Of a DNA stretch of 64,000 nucleotides, positions 17,248-27,371 are shown piece after piece; the stretch's first letter is position 1, and each line of letters begins with the position of its first letter. The translations under genes were made by a program, and so were the position numbers. Under the pieces are notes generated by a model that made no database searches, was not told where the DNA came from, and was given only the letters and a program-made list of their open reading frames with translations. The DNA comes from an uncultured beta proteobacterium (GTDB taxonomy: Bacteria > Pseudomonadota > Gammaproteobacteria > Burkholderiales > Burkholderiaceae): contig CAIUOP010000061.1 of assembly GCA_903900805.1 (NCBI GenBank), positions 1 through 64,000 on the forward strand, read 5' to 3'.

Positions 17248-18395
17248 TGAACTTGATGCAAATATTCAGCCGATATCTAGCGATACTTGGCCTTACGATC
17301 ACTGCCGCTATTGTCTTGGCGGCATGTAAATCGGTTACCAGCAACGATACGGTAGATTACAAATCTACCGGAGCAGTGCGAGGCCCTAATTTGTCTTATC
17401 CGCCCGATTTGATTACCGCTCAGGCTGATCGTCGTTACATCGTTCAAGACGGTACTGCAACCATGTCTGAATACAACGCTGCAATGAAAAAATCAGTACA
17501 GATGCGTAATAACGTTATGACTGGGATTCCGGGCATGCGCATTGAACGCGATGGCGAGCGTCGTTGGTTAGTGGTTGAAAAACCTGCTACTGATCTATAC
17601 CCCCAAGTAAAAGATTTCTGGCAAGAAAACGGTTTCTTATTGGTTATCGATTCTCCGTCTACCGGCATTATGGAAACCGATTGGGCAGAAAACCGCTCCA
17701 AGCTGCCACAAGACGTTATTCGTTCTGCACTCGGCAGTGTTCTAGGTTCTATTTATGACACCGGGGAGCGCGATAAATATAAAACCCGTCTAGAAGTGCC
17801 TAAGCCTGGTGAAACTGAAATTTATATCACGCAAAAAGGAACGCTTGAAAAATGCGTTACAGATACAGCTGGTGACCAATGTCTGTACACCATTTGGACT
17901 AACCGCCCTAATGATCCTAATTTGGAGGCTGTATTTCTAGCGCGCTTAATGGAGCGTCTTGGGATGACACAAGAGCAGGCCAAAGCAATGGTCTCAGTAC
18001 CTTTAGCTCCCAAAGCTGCAAAAGCAAAATTTGTACAAGAAGCTAACAACCAGGGTTATATCGAGTTGAGTTCTGGTTTTGATCGTTCATGGCGTGATGT
18101 AGGCTTGGCCTTAGACCGCTCTAATTTTACTGTTGAAGATCGTAATCGTTCTAATGGCGTTTACTATGTGCGCTATATCAATGCTAAGGATGTAGGTGAT
18201 AAAAAAGGCTTTTTCTCAAATCTCTTTAGCAGCAAAGATGATTCCAAGTTGCAGGCTAAGAAATATCAAGTGATCGTCAAGAGCACTGGTGAAAATTCAG
18301 CGAATGTCTATGTACAGGATGCTGATGGCAAGCCAGAAAATACTCCAGCTGGAATTCAATTGTTAACTTTGCTGACTGATCAGTTGGCTAAATAA
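17244..18395 (+). CDS. bamC: Outer membrane assembly lipoprotein BamC
   Basis: BamC (NlpB) is an accessory lipoprotein of the BAM complex, which folds outer-membrane beta-barrels. The 383-residue product has a lipoprotein signal with VLAAC, lipidated Cys 28, followed by a low-complexity N-terminal segment and two helix-grip domains typical of BamC. The overlap with dapA by 4 bp is the usual dapA-bamC pairing. A strong terminator follows. Confidence 0.92.
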   Translation: MMNLMQIFSRYLAILGLTITAAIVLAACKSVTSNDTVDYKSTGAVRGPNLSYPPDLITAQADRRYIVQDGTATMSEYNAAMKKSVQMRNNVMTGIPGMRIERDGERRWLVVEKPATDLYPQVKDFWQENGFLLVIDSPSTGIMETDWAENRSKLPQDVIRSALGSVLGSIYDTGERDKYKTRLEVPKPGETEIYITQKGTLEKCVTDTAGDQCLYTIWTNRPNDPNLEAVFLARLMERLGMTQEQAKAMVSVPLAPKAAKAKFVQEANNQGYIELSSGFDRSWRDVGLALDRSNFTVEDRNRSNGVYYVRYINAKDVGDKKGFFSNLFSSKDDSKLQAKKYQVIVKSTGENSANVYVQDADGKPENTPAGIQLLTLLTDQLAK

Positions 18396-18410
18396 ATAAA
18401 TTAAAGCAAT

Positions 18411-18439
18411 AAAAAAGCCGCTATTAAGCGGCTTTTTTT
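18411..18439. terminator. Bidirectional terminator between bamC and a small lipoprotein gene
   Basis: GCCGCT, the loop ATTA and AGCGGC form a perfect stem, preceded by A6 and followed by T7. The symmetry serves both bamC on the plus strand and the convergent small lipoprotein gene on the minus strand. Confidence 0.9.
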
Positions 18440-18453
18440 CTTCAAGAAGAAGA

Positions 18454-18618
18454 TTACTTCTTAGCGTCAGCAGCAGGAGCAGCAGGAGCGGCAGCAGGAG
18501 CTTCAGCAGCAGGAGCGGCTGGAGCAGCAGGAGCAGCAACAGGTTTTGCTTCTTCTTTTTTACCGCAAGCGGCCAAAGCGATAGCTAACATTGCAACGAG
18601 TACGAGTGACTTCTTCAT
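18454..18618 (-). CDS. Small Ala/Pro-rich lipoprotein
   Basis: This 54-residue gene is easy to miss because of its size. The product has a short basic start, a hydrophobic stretch and a lipobox LAAC with lipidated Cys 18. The mature part is a charged GKKEEAK segment followed by about 25 residues of imperfect AAP/APA repeats, ending ADAKK. The ribosome binding site GAGGAAA lies a few bases before the ATG. The repeats look like a spacer or peptidoglycan-facing tether. No function is known. Convergent with bamC; upstream is the roxA 3' end. Confidence 0.85.
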   Translation of the reverse strand: MKKSLVLVAMLAIALAACGKKEEAKPVAAPAAPAAPAAEAPAAAPAAPAADAKK

Positions 18619-18723
18619 TTGTAATTTCCTCAAAAAAATGTAACAACAATTACCGGTAATTGTGTTGAAAAGTCCTAGGGATTGCCCTTAGGTGATTTCC
18701 AGTATTTATTATATCCATCCTTG

Positions 18724-19959
18724 CTATTGATTCTCAAAAACCAGCCAGCCAGCCAGGTAGGCCACATAAAGACTGCTTTGGGCGGTAGCCTGAATTTTTT
18801 GGCTTAAAAGCCCTTTCTTGCAGGAGAGGGTTCTCCAGGCTTCCGCAATATCCTTCGCTTGGTCTTTGCTCATATTCTCTCCATTGCAAAAGACCTCATC
18901 AGCAAGACTAAGAATGCGGGTTTGGGGGCTAGGAAGAAGCTTTTTTGAGCTGAGTTGTTTGCTAAAACGGCTGGGGTTTAAGGGTTTGATTGGGCCATCA
19001 AACAGGGCCTGTTGTTTGGGTTCGGATAGATATGCGGTGATCCCAGGTAAAAAACGATCTATCTGATCTAATTTCAGATCACGTAGCTTAAGTGTGAGCT
19101 GCTTAACCAGTTCCTCTGGCAGTTGTTCTGCATGCCCAGTTGCCTTTTGCATTGGATCAGCAAATTTGCGCTCAAGTTCTGGAATATCTTCTAGCGATTC
19201 AGCTAAGCGCCATAAGCCCTCTTGAAGCAGCTCTTTAAAACTGGGAGACCGAAACCCAACGGACCACGTTTGGCAGCCAGCATCCAAGGCAACACCATGA
19301 TGAGCAATATGGGGCGGCAGGTAAAGCATATCGCCTGGCTCTAAGACCCACTCATGCTCAGCTTTAAAGTGCTGCAAAATTTTGAGGGGCAAATTGGGAC
19401 TCAGGCTTAAATCCTTTTGCTTAGATATTTGCCACTGCCTTCTACCAGACATCTGAATTAAAAAGACATCATAAGAATCAAAGTGAGGCCCAACACCACC
19501 ACCAATTCCCGCAATGCTAATCATTAAATCATCCAGACGTGCATCAGGAATAAAGCGAAACCAGGACAGGATTTTTGCAGCAGCCCGGTGGTGGGCTTCC
19601 ATTCCTTGAAGCAGCAGGGTCCAATTAGGTTTCTCCAATGCCGGGATCGCTTTTTTTGAAAACGGCCCAGCATCAAAGCTCCATGGATTTGATTTGATCA
19701 GCCGTGATTCAACACTATCTTTACTGGCTAGTTTGACTAGAGCATCTATTGAAATGGGGCTGTCTAGAGATTCACCATTTTGGGTGGCGAGCGTAAACGC
19801 GGGTATAGCTCCCCGGATTAATAAAGGTTTTTTATGCCAATATTGCTTCATGAAGCTATCTGGACTAATGCCCCCAAATAATGCCCAGGGCTCATTTAAG
19901 GGTAGATTTTGAGGAGCCTGGGGAGGCTCATAGGATTTGCTCAAGTAAAATGAAGTCAT
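18724..19959 (-). CDS. Ribosomal oxygenase RoxA-like (JmjC cupin)
   Basis: The protein belongs to the bacterial JmjC/cupin oxygenases related to E. coli RoxA (YcfD), an Fe(II)/2-oxoglutarate enzyme that hydroxylates an arginine of ribosomal protein L16. The HxD metal motif is GPHFDSYDVF, His 159 and Asp 161. The second-half His is in YLPPHIAHHGVA, most likely His 221, 62 residues downstream as in YcfD. Residues beyond about 260 form the helical dimerisation and winged-helix region. The 411-residue length fits the family. The substrate is inferred by homology. Confidence 0.85.
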   Translation of the reverse strand: MTSFYLSKSYEPPQAPQNLPLNEPWALFGGISPDSFMKQYWHKKPLLIRGAIPAFTLATQNGESLDSPISIDALVKLASKDSVESRLIKSNPWSFDAGPFSKKAIPALEKPNWTLLLQGMEAHHRAAAKILSWFRFIPDARLDDLMISIAGIGGGVGPHFDSYDVFLIQMSGRRQWQISKQKDLSLSPNLPLKILQHFKAEHEWVLEPGDMLYLPPHIAHHGVALDAGCQTWSVGFRSPSFKELLQEGLWRLAESLEDIPELERKFADPMQKATGHAEQLPEELVKQLTLKLRDLKLDQIDRFLPGITAYLSEPKQQALFDGPIKPLNPSRFSKQLSSKKLLPSPQTRILSLADEVFCNGENMSKDQAKDIAEAWRTLSCKKGLLSQKIQATAQSSLYVAYLAGWLVFENQ

Positions 19960-20012
19960 AAAGTAAAAGCTTAGTAAAAACCCATTAAAAACGAATGTTC
20001 GACAGATTTCGC

Positions 20013-20612
20013 ATGAAGATTGAAAAAAATACTATCGTATCCCTTCGCTATAAGTTAACCGATGCGCAAAATAATGTCATCGAAGAGCCAGATTCTCCGA
20101 TGGTATACCTCCACGGTGGCTATGAGGGCACTTTCCCAAAAATAGAAACCCTTTTAGATGGGCAAGAAATTGGCTATGAAGCCAGCATTCAGCTTGAGCC
20201 AAGTGAAGCTTTCGGTGAGTATGACCCAGAGCTTCTTAAGATTGAGCCACGTACGCGTTTCCCGGAACCACTAGAAGTGGGTATGCAGTTTGAAGGTATA
20301 CCGGATGCCGATGAAGAATTAGCTTCTGCGCAAGAGCCGGATTCTGATGATGAGCCGCTCATCTATACCATTACTGACGTTGCAGAGAGTCAAGTGGTGC
20401 TTGATGGTAATCATCCATTAGCAGGTATGGCCTTACGTTTTTGGGTTCAAGTTGAAGATGTTCGCGCTGCTAGTGAAGAAGAGATTCAAAATCGTTATCC
20501 CGAAGGGGGCGAGAGCTTTACTTTTGGAATGCCCAATGATGATGGAGATGAGGAAGAGTTTCCCGGCGCTGCTTTAGGTTCAAGCAGTGCAAACCCACGT
20601 ACACTGCATTAA
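20013..20612 (+). CDS. FKBP-type peptidyl-prolyl isomerase (SlyD-like)
   Basis: The product begins with MKIEKNTIVSLRYKLTD and contains EPSEAFGEYDPELL, a hallmark of SlyD/FkpB FKBPs with an inserted-in-flap chaperone domain. It is 199 residues from ATG 20013. An in-frame ATG at 19995 would add six residues; neither has a clear ribosome binding site. The C-terminal part is acidic (Asp/Glu-rich), not His-rich as in E. coli SlyD, so nickel binding is not supported. It is divergent from roxA. Confidence 0.88.
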   Translation: MKIEKNTIVSLRYKLTDAQNNVIEEPDSPMVYLHGGYEGTFPKIETLLDGQEIGYEASIQLEPSEAFGEYDPELLKIEPRTRFPEPLEVGMQFEGIPDADEELASAQEPDSDDEPLIYTITDVAESQVVLDGNHPLAGMALRFWVQVEDVRAASEEEIQNRYPEGGESFTFGMPNDDGDEEEFPGAALGSSSANPRTLH

Positions 20613-20631
20613 ATATTGCGTATTACAGTAT

Positions 20632-21390
20632 TTACTCTTTAAGCCATTCTTTAATAGCATCGAGGTCTCGCTTGGTATCGCTGCTACCTACATTATTAGT
20701 AGGCGTATTGCTTAACTTAGCCAATGCCTTTTCCAGCACAGCAATCTTCGCTTCCTGCTCAATCGTTGCATCAATTAAACCTTTGAGCGCCATCGATACA
20801 GGATCATCAACATTTGGCGTTACGCCATAAGCAGAGAAGTATTCTTTCGTTTTGCTATCTGTACTTTGTGGCAGATCTGGATGTAAGATGCGTGCAGGTA
20901 TTCCAACCGCAGTAGCGCCTGCTGGAATTTCTTTCAAGACTACTGCGTTGGATCCAACGCGTGCACCATCGCCGACAGTAAAGCCACCGAGCACTTTTGC
21001 GCCGGCACTCACAACGACGCCTTTACCAAGAGTAGGGTGACGTTTCACGCCTTTGTAAAGTGAGGTTCCGCCTAAAGTTACGCCCTGATAGATGGTGCAA
21101 TCGTCACCAATTTCAGTAGTCTCTCCAATGACAATGCCAAGACCATGATCTAAAAATACTCGACGACCAATCTTTGCGCCTGGGTGAATTTCAATTCCGG
21201 TAACAAAGCGAGCAAACATAGAAAGCACGCGCGCAATCCATTTGAGACCCAGATTCCACAAAAAGTGAGAGATGCGATGGAGCCAAACGGCATGCAAGCC
21301 CGGATAGCAAGTAATGACCTCAAGACGGTTTCTTGCGGCGGGATCTCTGGCAATAATGGAATCGACTTGGTCGAATAGTGAGCTAAACAT
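20632..21390 (-). CDS. cysE: Serine O-acetyltransferase
   Basis: CysE makes O-acetylserine, the direct precursor of cysteine. The 252-residue protein has an N-terminal helical region and a left-handed beta-helix with hexapeptide repeats (GAKIGRRVFLDHGLGIVIGE, KVLGGFTVGDGARVGSNAVV), including the catalytic Asp-His in FLDHGLG. The C-terminal tail, longer than in short CysE forms, contains a helical AVLEKALAKL segment. It is convergent with the FKBP gene. Confidence 0.93.
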   Translation of the reverse strand: MFSSLFDQVDSIIARDPAARNRLEVITCYPGLHAVWLHRISHFLWNLGLKWIARVLSMFARFVTGIEIHPGAKIGRRVFLDHGLGIVIGETTEIGDDCTIYQGVTLGGTSLYKGVKRHPTLGKGVVVSAGAKVLGGFTVGDGARVGSNAVVLKEIPAGATAVGIPARILHPDLPQSTDSKTKEYFSAYGVTPNVDDPVSMALKGLIDATIEQEAKIAVLEKALAKLSNTPTNNVGSSDTKRDLDAIKEWLKE

Positions 21391-21413
21391 GTTTTGATTT
21401 TAACGGGATGCGC

Positions 21414-22166
21414 TTATTTTCTCAGGAGCATCTGTTTTGCAATCCCACGTAAGAGATCAATTTCTTCTTTATGCAGTCGACTACGTGCAAATAGGGCCTG
21501 TAAACGAGGCATCAGCTTTTTTGGATTCTTGGGGTCTAGGTATTCAATAGCCTCAAGGCCCTCGCGCCAATGATCAAGCATCGCTGCAATTGCTGCTGGA
21601 TCAGCTAATTGAGCTATTTCTTCACGATTTGCTATCCATTCTGGCTGATCTGAGGCTTGCTTAAGGGTCTGCCTAAGCGTATAGGCACACACCATGAGGG
21701 CTTGGGCTAGATTGAGGGATGGGTAGGCTGGGTTGGCCTCTAACCAAACCCGATGGGTACATAAGGCTAAGTCTTCATTATCTAGACCCGTTCTCTCTGG
21801 TCCGAAGACAATGGCAATTTGTCCATGATTAGTAGCTGTTTCCCTTATGAGCGTCTGGGCTGATTCCCAATCTAGGACTGGAGGGCCAAATTCTCGATCC
21901 CGACTTGTTAGACCAAGCACTAGTGAGCAACCTTGAACAGCCAAAGATAGAGATTCCGACTCCTGTGAGGACTCGAGAATATCCACTGCGCCACTCGCTA
22001 GGGCAATAGCCTCAGATTCTTTGGCAACATTCTTGATTTTGGGATTGATGAGACGCAGATCGGCAAAGCCCATTGTTTTGAGTGCACGCGCTGCTGAGCC
22101 TACATTTCCGGGGTGGCTGGTTTCAACCAGGACCCACCGTAGTAATTGGGATTTTTCGGTATTCAT
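21414..22166 (-). CDS. TrmJ-type tRNA/rRNA 2'-O-methyltransferase
   Basis: This is a SPOUT-class methyltransferase of the TrmH/TrmJ type. The 250-residue product has the N-terminal motif 1 (ETSHPGNVGSAARALKTMGF), motif 2 (IVFGPERTGLDNEDL) and motif 3 (YPSLNLAQALMVCAYTLR), and a C-terminal helical extension as in TrmJ, which 2'-O-methylates position 32 of several tRNAs. Assignment as TrmJ rather than another TrmH family member is likely but not certain. It is divergent from suhB. Confidence 0.85.
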   Translation of the reverse strand: MNTEKSQLLRWVLVETSHPGNVGSAARALKTMGFADLRLINPKIKNVAKESEAIALASGAVDILESSQESESLSLAVQGCSLVLGLTSRDREFGPPVLDWESAQTLIRETATNHGQIAIVFGPERTGLDNEDLALCTHRVWLEANPAYPSLNLAQALMVCAYTLRQTLKQASDQPEWIANREEIAQLADPAAIAAMLDHWREGLEAIEYLDPKNPKKLMPRLQALFARSRLHKEEIDLLRGIAKQMLLRK

Positions 22167-22295
22167 GGGCTGCTTATAGGGGTCTAGGGCGGCTCAAAGC
22201 GCGCATCGTTTAGAATCAGTGTATTCGCTTCGTATTGTCATGCAGTTTTGGCAATATTACAGGCTCGTTCTTATTTAATTTGCCCATCAATACTT

Positions 22296-23084
22296 ATGCA
22301 TCCCATGTTAAATGTGGCCGTAAAGGCTGCCCGTCGTGCCGGAACCGTGATTAATCGAGCCTCTCTTAATTTAGAGCGCCTGCAGGTTGACCGTAAACAG
22401 CACAATGATTTCGTAACCGAGGTGGATAAAGCCGCAGAGTCGGCAATCATTGAAACGCTCAGTGAGGCTTATCCAACCCATGGGTTTTTGGCTGAAGAAA
22501 CAGGCGAACATAATATTGATGCAGAAAACGTATGGATCATTGATCCCTTAGATGGCACAACCAATTTTATTCACGGCTTTCCGCAATATGCGGTATCGAT
22601 TGCATTGGCAGTCAATGGCGTAACCCAGCAAGCAGTAGTTTATGACCCAACTCGCGATGAGTTGTTTACCGCTACCCGCGGAGCAGGCGCTTATTTAGAT
22701 CGCCGTCGCTTGCGAGTAGCTTCTCAAGATCGTTTAGTAAGCTGCTTGATTGGTACCGGATTTCCGTATCGCGAAGATCAGGATCTAGAAAAGTATTTAA
22801 AAATCTTTTCAGAGATGACGCGTCAGTGCGCTGGCTTACGCCGCCCTGGTGCTGCATCTTTAGATTTAGCTTATGTCGCTGCTGGTCGTTATGACGGCTT
22901 CTTTGAAAGCGATCTCAAGCCTTGGGATATGGCGGCAGGTGCCTTATTGATTGCTGAGTCTGGTGGCTTGGTTGGTAATTACCGTGGCGAAGAGGGCTTT
23001 TTGAAGAGCGGTGAAGTGATCGCGGCAAATCCAAGAATCTTTGCGCAGATGGTCCAGTCTTTATCTAAATACTCCAACACCTAA
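22296..23084 (+). CDS. suhB: Inositol monophosphatase family protein (SuhB-like)
   Basis: The product is a Mg2+-dependent sugar phosphatase of the IMPase family; SuhB also takes part in the rRNA antitermination complex in E. coli. Metal-binding motifs are present: EETG, the [12 protein letters not shown] core, and [16 protein letters not shown] near the C-terminus. ATG 22296 gives [16 protein letters not shown] and 262 residues, the normal family start; a frame-open ATG at 22248 would add 16 unconserved residues. It is convergent with lpxH. Confidence 0.92.
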   Translation: MHPMLNVAVKAARRAGTVINRASLNLERLQVDRKQHNDFVTEVDKAAESAIIETLSEAYPTHGFLAEETGEHNIDAENVWIIDPLDGTTNFIHGFPQYAVSIALAVNGVTQQAVVYDPTRDELFTATRGAGAYLDRRRLRVASQDRLVSCLIGTGFPYREDQDLEKYLKIFSEMTRQCAGLRRPGAASLDLAYVAAGRYDGFFESDLKPWDMAAGALLIAESGGLVGNYRGEEGFLKSGEVIAANPRIFAQMVQSLSKYSNT

Positions 23085-23105
23085 GATCTGCATCAGTAGA
23101 TCTGC

Positions 23106-23894
23106 TTAAGATTTGCTCAGATCAAGATAACGCACACCCTGACTACTAATTGATAGCGCGCTCGCTCTTGGAGCAGTACTTTCAGGATGGTCTAGATCCC
23201 AATCTGACAGCACCCAGCGTTGCCAGGATTGCTCATGCAATTGCTCGTGATGGTGAGCGGGCAGGTGGGTATGACCATGGATGAGTTTGTCTACAGATTG
23301 GCTTTTAAGCACTGAGGAGCAAGCCTGGAGGGTCACATTGGTTTTCATATTATTTTGTGCAGACGATTTGCTCGTACTGCGTTGATATTGCGTGTGACTA
23401 TTACCGCGAAGGCTATTGGCAATAGAGCGGCGCCAGCTAAGCGGCATACTTAAAAATAATTTCTGAATCCAAGGCTTTCTAACGAAGCTGCGAAACACTT
23501 GGTAGCTCACATCGGCAGTGCATAAGGAGTCGCCATGACAGACCACATATTTTTCACTGGCGATTTCAATCAGAGACGGATCAATCAGTACAGTCAATCC
23601 CGTCCTTTTCAAAAAACCAGAACCTATTAAAAAATCACGGTTGCCGTGAACATAATAGGCCTTCGTTTTTGCCGATAACGTAGCGAGTGCGCGCATAACT
23701 TCTTGTTGAAATGGCGAGCTTGAGGATGTGTCATCTCCAATCCAATACTCAAATAAGTCTCCCAGAATAAATACAGCCTCTGCCTTAGGGCCTTCTTTTT
23801 CGCAGAAGTCAAAAAAACATTGCGCCGTCAAAGGCATTGACGGCGTTAGGTGAATATCTGAGATGAGCAGTGCGCTCGCGTATTGCGGAATCAT
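23106..23894 (-). CDS. lpxH: UDP-2,3-diacylglucosamine diphosphatase
   Basis: LpxH removes UMP from UDP-2,3-diacylglucosamine to give lipid X in lipid A synthesis. The 262-residue calcineurin-like phosphoesterase has the metal ligands in order: [23 protein letters not shown], and a C-terminal HGHTHLP. It overlaps the cyclophilin gene by 4 bp (ATGA), giving a TPR-cyclophilin-lpxH transcription unit on the minus strand. Confidence 0.93.
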   Translation of the reverse strand: MIPQYASALLISDIHLTPSMPLTAQCFFDFCEKEGPKAEAVFILGDLFEYWIGDDTSSSSPFQQEVMRALATLSAKTKAYYVHGNRDFLIGSGFLKRTGLTVLIDPSLIEIASEKYVVCHGDSLCTADVSYQVFRSFVRKPWIQKLFLSMPLSWRRSIANSLRGNSHTQYQRSTSKSSAQNNMKTNVTLQACSSVLKSQSVDKLIHGHTHLPAHHHEQLHEQSWQRWVLSDWDLDHPESTAPRASALSISSQGVRYLDLSKS

Positions 23895-24394
23895 TCCTCG
23901 AGTACGGTCGCTTTCTCAATGACAACATCTACTGAAGGCACGTCTTGATGAAAGCCTGAGCTAGCAGTTTTGACTTTGCGAATGGCGTTTACCACATCCA
24001 TTCCGTCGGTGACTTTACCGAATACAGCATAACCCCAACCTTGCGCATTAGGCGCAGTGTGATTTAAGAAATCGTTGTCATTGACGTTGATGAAAAATTG
24101 CGCAGTTGCTGAATGGGGGTCGCTAGTGCGAGCCATTGCAATGGTACCAAGATCATTCTTAAGACCATTGTTAGCTTCATTCTCAATTTGTTTACCAGCA
24201 GACTTCTCTTTCATGCCAGGAGTCATACCGCCACCTTGAATCATGAAGTTATCAATCACGCGATGAAAGATAGTGCCATCATAGTGGCCGCTCTTAACAT
24301 ACTGCAAAAAATTGGCAACACTCTTAGGTGCCTTGGCGGAATCAAGACTGAGGGTGATATCACCCTGATTCGTTTTTAACAGTACTTTAGCCAT
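23891..24394 (-). CDS. ppiB: Peptidyl-prolyl cis-trans isomerase, cyclophilin type
   Basis: A 167-residue cyclophilin without signal peptide, so cytoplasmic like E. coli PpiB. The core catalytic region is present: [19 protein letters not shown] (Arg, Phe, Gln), [18 protein letters not shown] and the [13 protein letters not shown] loop. The ATG overlaps the stop of the TPR lipoprotein gene by one base, and the stop overlaps lpxH, so all three are tightly coupled. Confidence 0.93.
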   Translation of the reverse strand: MAKVLLKTNQGDITLSLDSAKAPKSVANFLQYVKSGHYDGTIFHRVIDNFMIQGGGMTPGMKEKSAGKQIENEANNGLKNDLGTIAMARTSDPHSATAQFFINVNDNDFLNHTAPNAQGWGYAVFGKVTDGMDVVNAIRKVKTASSGFHQDVPSVDVVIEKATVLEE

Positions 24395-25227
24395 TATTGA
24401 GATTTTCTTTCTGAAGGGTTAGTGGATGGAATAGTTGTTGGCACTTTATTAGGTTGTTTAATGAGATTCATTAAAGCCTTAGCTCGATTTGAGTATTGAC
24501 GTTGATTTAATTGGGCCGATATGGCAGCGTCTTCATAGGCTCTTGCCCCAAGACGAACATAGAGCTCGCCTAAGTTGGCAGAGGCAATGGCGTAACTTGG
24601 GCGCAGTTTTAGAGCGAGCTCTAAGTAATCTCTTGCTTCAATCCATTTTTCTTGGCTGGCCGCGATTGCCGCAAGATTGTTATAGGGCTCTGGCAACTCT
24701 GGAAATTGTTGGGTAATTAGGATTAAGGTTTTCTTGGCCTGCTCAAGTTCGCGCATTTCAATTTGAAGACGGGCTTTTAAAAAACGCAATTGCACATTTT
24801 GGGGAGATTTTTTTAAACGGGCATCAATCAGTGTGATGGCCTCTGGAAACTGACGTGCTTTGACTAATTTTTCAATATCAGAGGGCACTGCATTTTTTGT
24901 TACAGGTTCTGGCTCAATAATGAGGAAAGATAAGAATGGCAATGCTACGGTCTCAGAAAGCACTGGATTAAGTGCGTCATACGGTGTTTCAGGTGAGACC
25001 CTTGGGGGGTCGTTAGGGCTATAGCCGCCTAAATAGGGGGTATTTGGTCCGCATTTCAATTCCTGTGCATTCACCACCTGAATTTCAGCGTCTGCACGCT
25101 GTTGGGCAGGAGTACTACAGCCCGAAATCAATGTGGCAGCAAATATCGCGGCAAGGATCTGTAGAAGGGTGGGGCGTAGTGCTGGGATAGTTGCAGGCAT
25201 AGGGGAAGGGGTATAAAACTGGCTCAT
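24394..25227 (-). CDS. TPR-repeat lipoprotein
   Basis: The product has a lipoprotein signal peptide with LISGC (Cys 37 from this start, Cys 28 from the more conventional ATG at 25200), then a Pro-rich segment and at least three tetratricopeptide repeats between about residues 115 and 260 ([40 protein letters not shown]). TPR lipoproteins commonly scaffold envelope complexes. The partner is unknown. First gene of the operon with cyclophilin and lpxH, and divergent from cysS. Confidence 0.82.
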   Translation of the reverse strand: MSQFYTPSPMPATIPALRPTLLQILAAIFAATLISGCSTPAQQRADAEIQVVNAQELKCGPNTPYLGGYSPNDPPRVSPETPYDALNPVLSETVALPFLSFLIIEPEPVTKNAVPSDIEKLVKARQFPEAITLIDARLKKSPQNVQLRFLKARLQIEMRELEQAKKTLILITQQFPELPEPYNNLAAIAASQEKWIEARDYLELALKLRPSYAIASANLGELYVRLGARAYEDAAISAQLNQRQYSNRAKALMNLIKQPNKVPTTIPSTNPSERKSQ

Positions 25228-25287
25228 TCGATATACTCAGCGCTCAGTCTAACAAATTGGCGCTACTTGCCCAACCTTTATAGCCAT

Positions 25288-26706
25288 ATGCTGCAAATCT
25301 ATAACACCCTTAGCCGCTCAAAAGAGGTATTTAAGCCCATCGTACCGGGTAAGGTGAAGATGTATGTCTGCGGCATGACGGTTTATGATTTTTGCCACAT
25401 TGGCCATGCTAGGGTCATGATTGTTTTTGATATGGTGGCTCGCTGGCTTAGAGCCAGTACTTATGAGGTTATTTACGTCCGTAACATCACGGATATTGAT
25501 GACAAGATTATTAATCGCGCCATTGAAAACGGCGAACCTATCTCTGCGCTGACTAACCGCTTTATTGATGCTATGCATACCGACTCAGACGATTTGGGTT
25601 TAATGCATCCTGATCAAGAGCCCCGCGCTACGGATTACATTACTCAGATGCAAGGGATGATTGGCAAGCTCATTGAAAATGAATTGGCATACCAAGCAGA
25701 TGATGGTGATGTTAATTTTGCAGTGCGCTTACTCCCCAGGTACGGTCAGCTTTCTGGTAAGTCATTAGATGAACTCAATGCAGGTGAGCGTGTTGCGATT
25801 GTTGGCGGTAAACGCGATCCCTTGGATTTTGTGCTCTGGAAGACTGCTAAGCCTGAAGAGCCAGCAGATACACGCTGGTCCTCCCCATGGGGCGAAGGAC
25901 GCCCAGGATGGCATATCGAGTGCTCTGCTATGGCTTGCGATCTATTGGGCGAGCATTTTGACATTCATGGTGGTGGTGCTGACTTGCAGTTCCCTCACCA
26001 TGAAAATGAGATTGCACAAAGTGAAGGCGCTTTATATGGTCAGGGTCGCAAAGACGACGATGTCCCCTTTGTAAATTATTGGATGCACAACGGCCATATT
26101 CGGGTCAATGAAGAAAAGATGTCTAAGTCTTTAGGTAACTTCTTCTTGATTAGGGATGTTCTTAAAAGCTTTGATCCCGAAGTATTGCGCTTCTTCATGC
26201 TCAAAGCCCATTATCGTAGCCCGGTCAATTACAGCGATATTCAGCTTGAAGAGGCCCGCGCTGGATTATTAAGGCTCTATACAGCCTTGGCTCAAGTTGA
26301 GCTCTCAGCCAGTACTCTGGATCCAAACAACCCATGGGCCAAGCGTTTTGCTGATGCCATGAATGATGACTTCAATACGCCTGAAGCAATTGCTGTGCTC
26401 TTTGATTTAGCAAGTGAAGTAAATCGTGCTCAAGGTACTGAAAAACAAATGCTCGCTAGCACCCTGAAGTCCTTGGGTTCAATGCTTAATTTCTTGCAGC
26501 GCGATCCAACTGCATTTCTGCAGGCAGGCTCAAAGCAAGAAGGTGGCTTGAGCGTAGCCCAGATTGAAGAAAAAATTGCTGAGCGTGTGGCAGCCAAACA
26601 AGCAAAAGATTTTGCTAAGGCAGATTTGATTCGTAAGACACTTTTAGATCAAGGTGTGGTTCTAGAAGATAGGCCAGGCGGGCTGATAGAATGGCGGAGA
26701 AACTAG
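25288..26706 (+). CDS. cysS: Cysteine-tRNA ligase
   Basis: CysS charges tRNA-Cys. ATG 25288 gives [15 protein letters not shown] and 472 residues; the TTG at 25267 would add seven unconserved residues. The zinc site starts at Cys 28 in CGMTVYD, the HIGH motif is at 37-40, the zinc-binding HIECSAM and [14 protein letters not shown] segments follow, and the KMSKS loop is intact. The C-terminal DALR-like domain is complete. The stop overlaps the following glycosylase gene by 16 bp. Confidence 0.96.
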   Translation: MLQIYNTLSRSKEVFKPIVPGKVKMYVCGMTVYDFCHIGHARVMIVFDMVARWLRASTYEVIYVRNITDIDDKIINRAIENGEPISALTNRFIDAMHTDSDDLGLMHPDQEPRATDYITQMQGMIGKLIENELAYQADDGDVNFAVRLLPRYGQLSGKSLDELNAGERVAIVGGKRDPLDFVLWKTAKPEEPADTRWSSPWGEGRPGWHIECSAMACDLLGEHFDIHGGGADLQFPHHENEIAQSEGALYGQGRKDDDVPFVNYWMHNGHIRVNEEKMSKSLGNFFLIRDVLKSFDPEVLRFFMLKAHYRSPVNYSDIQLEEARAGLLRLYTALAQVELSASTLDPNNPWAKRFADAMNDDFNTPEAIAVLFDLASEVNRAQGTEKQMLASTLKSLGSMLNFLQRDPTAFLQAGSKQEGGLSVAQIEEKIAERVAAKQAKDFAKADLIRKTLLDQGVVLEDRPGGLIEWRRN

Positions 26707-27362
26707 TGGCTGCACTAAAAGAAAAATTAATTTTGCAAGAAGTCGCTCCGGACTATTGGGAGCAGGCTTGTCGCGAACTCATGAAGCAGGATCGCATTCT
26801 TAAAAAATTGATTCCTAAATATGGATCTGGTTTTTTGGTCACCCGTGGCGATCCTTTCACAACCTTAGCTCGAGCAATTGTAGGACAACAAATTTCGGTA
26901 GCTGCTGCACAGGCAGTTTGGGATAGGGTGGTGATTGCTAGCAAGAAAAAAGTGAACCCTAAAAATATTTTGGCGCTATCGGTTGAAGAATTACGAGCTG
27001 CTGGCTTATCAGGTCGTAAAGTGGAATACATCCAAGACTTGGCTGATCATTTTGATGCTGGGCGATTACATGCCAATCAATGGAAAAATATGGACGATGA
27101 GAGTGTCATCAAGGAATTAAGCGCAATTCGGGGAATTGGGCGCTGGACAGCAGAAATGTTTCTCATTTTCAATATGGTTCGCCCTGATATCCTGCCGCTA
27201 GACGATATTGGTCTAATTAAGGCTATTTCCCTCAATTATTTCAGTGGAGAGCCAGTAAGCCGCCATGAAGCCCGTGAGGTTGCTGCTAATTGGGCCCCGT
27301 GGCGAACGGTTGCTACCTGGTATATGTGGAGAAGTATCGACCCCATTCCGGTTGAATATTAA
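26691..27362 (+). CDS. DNA-3-methyladenine glycosylase (AlkA-type HhH-GPD)
   Basis: This HhH-GPD base-excision enzyme is 223 residues long. It has the helix-hairpin-helix [17 protein letters not shown] followed by [11 protein letters not shown], whose Asp is the catalytic residue typical of AlkA-type monofunctional glycosylases. [15 protein letters not shown] is also a family hallmark. It lacks the Lys of bifunctional glycosylases and lacks an iron-sulfur cysteine loop. It overlaps the end of cysS by 16 bp and lies 9 bp before accA. Confidence 0.88.
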   Translation: MAEKLVAALKEKLILQEVAPDYWEQACRELMKQDRILKKLIPKYGSGFLVTRGDPFTTLARAIVGQQISVAAAQAVWDRVVIASKKKVNPKNILALSVEELRAAGLSGRKVEYIQDLADHFDAGRLHANQWKNMDDESVIKELSAIRGIGRWTAEMFLIFNMVRPDILPLDDIGLIKAISLNYFSGEPVSRHEAREVAANWAPWRTVATWYMWRSIDPIPVEY

Positions 27363-27371
27363 AATCAGACT

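Noticed and set aside
25769-26074. Internal frame inside cysS
   Set aside because: It overlaps the zinc-site and core motifs of cysS and has no start signal or family signature.
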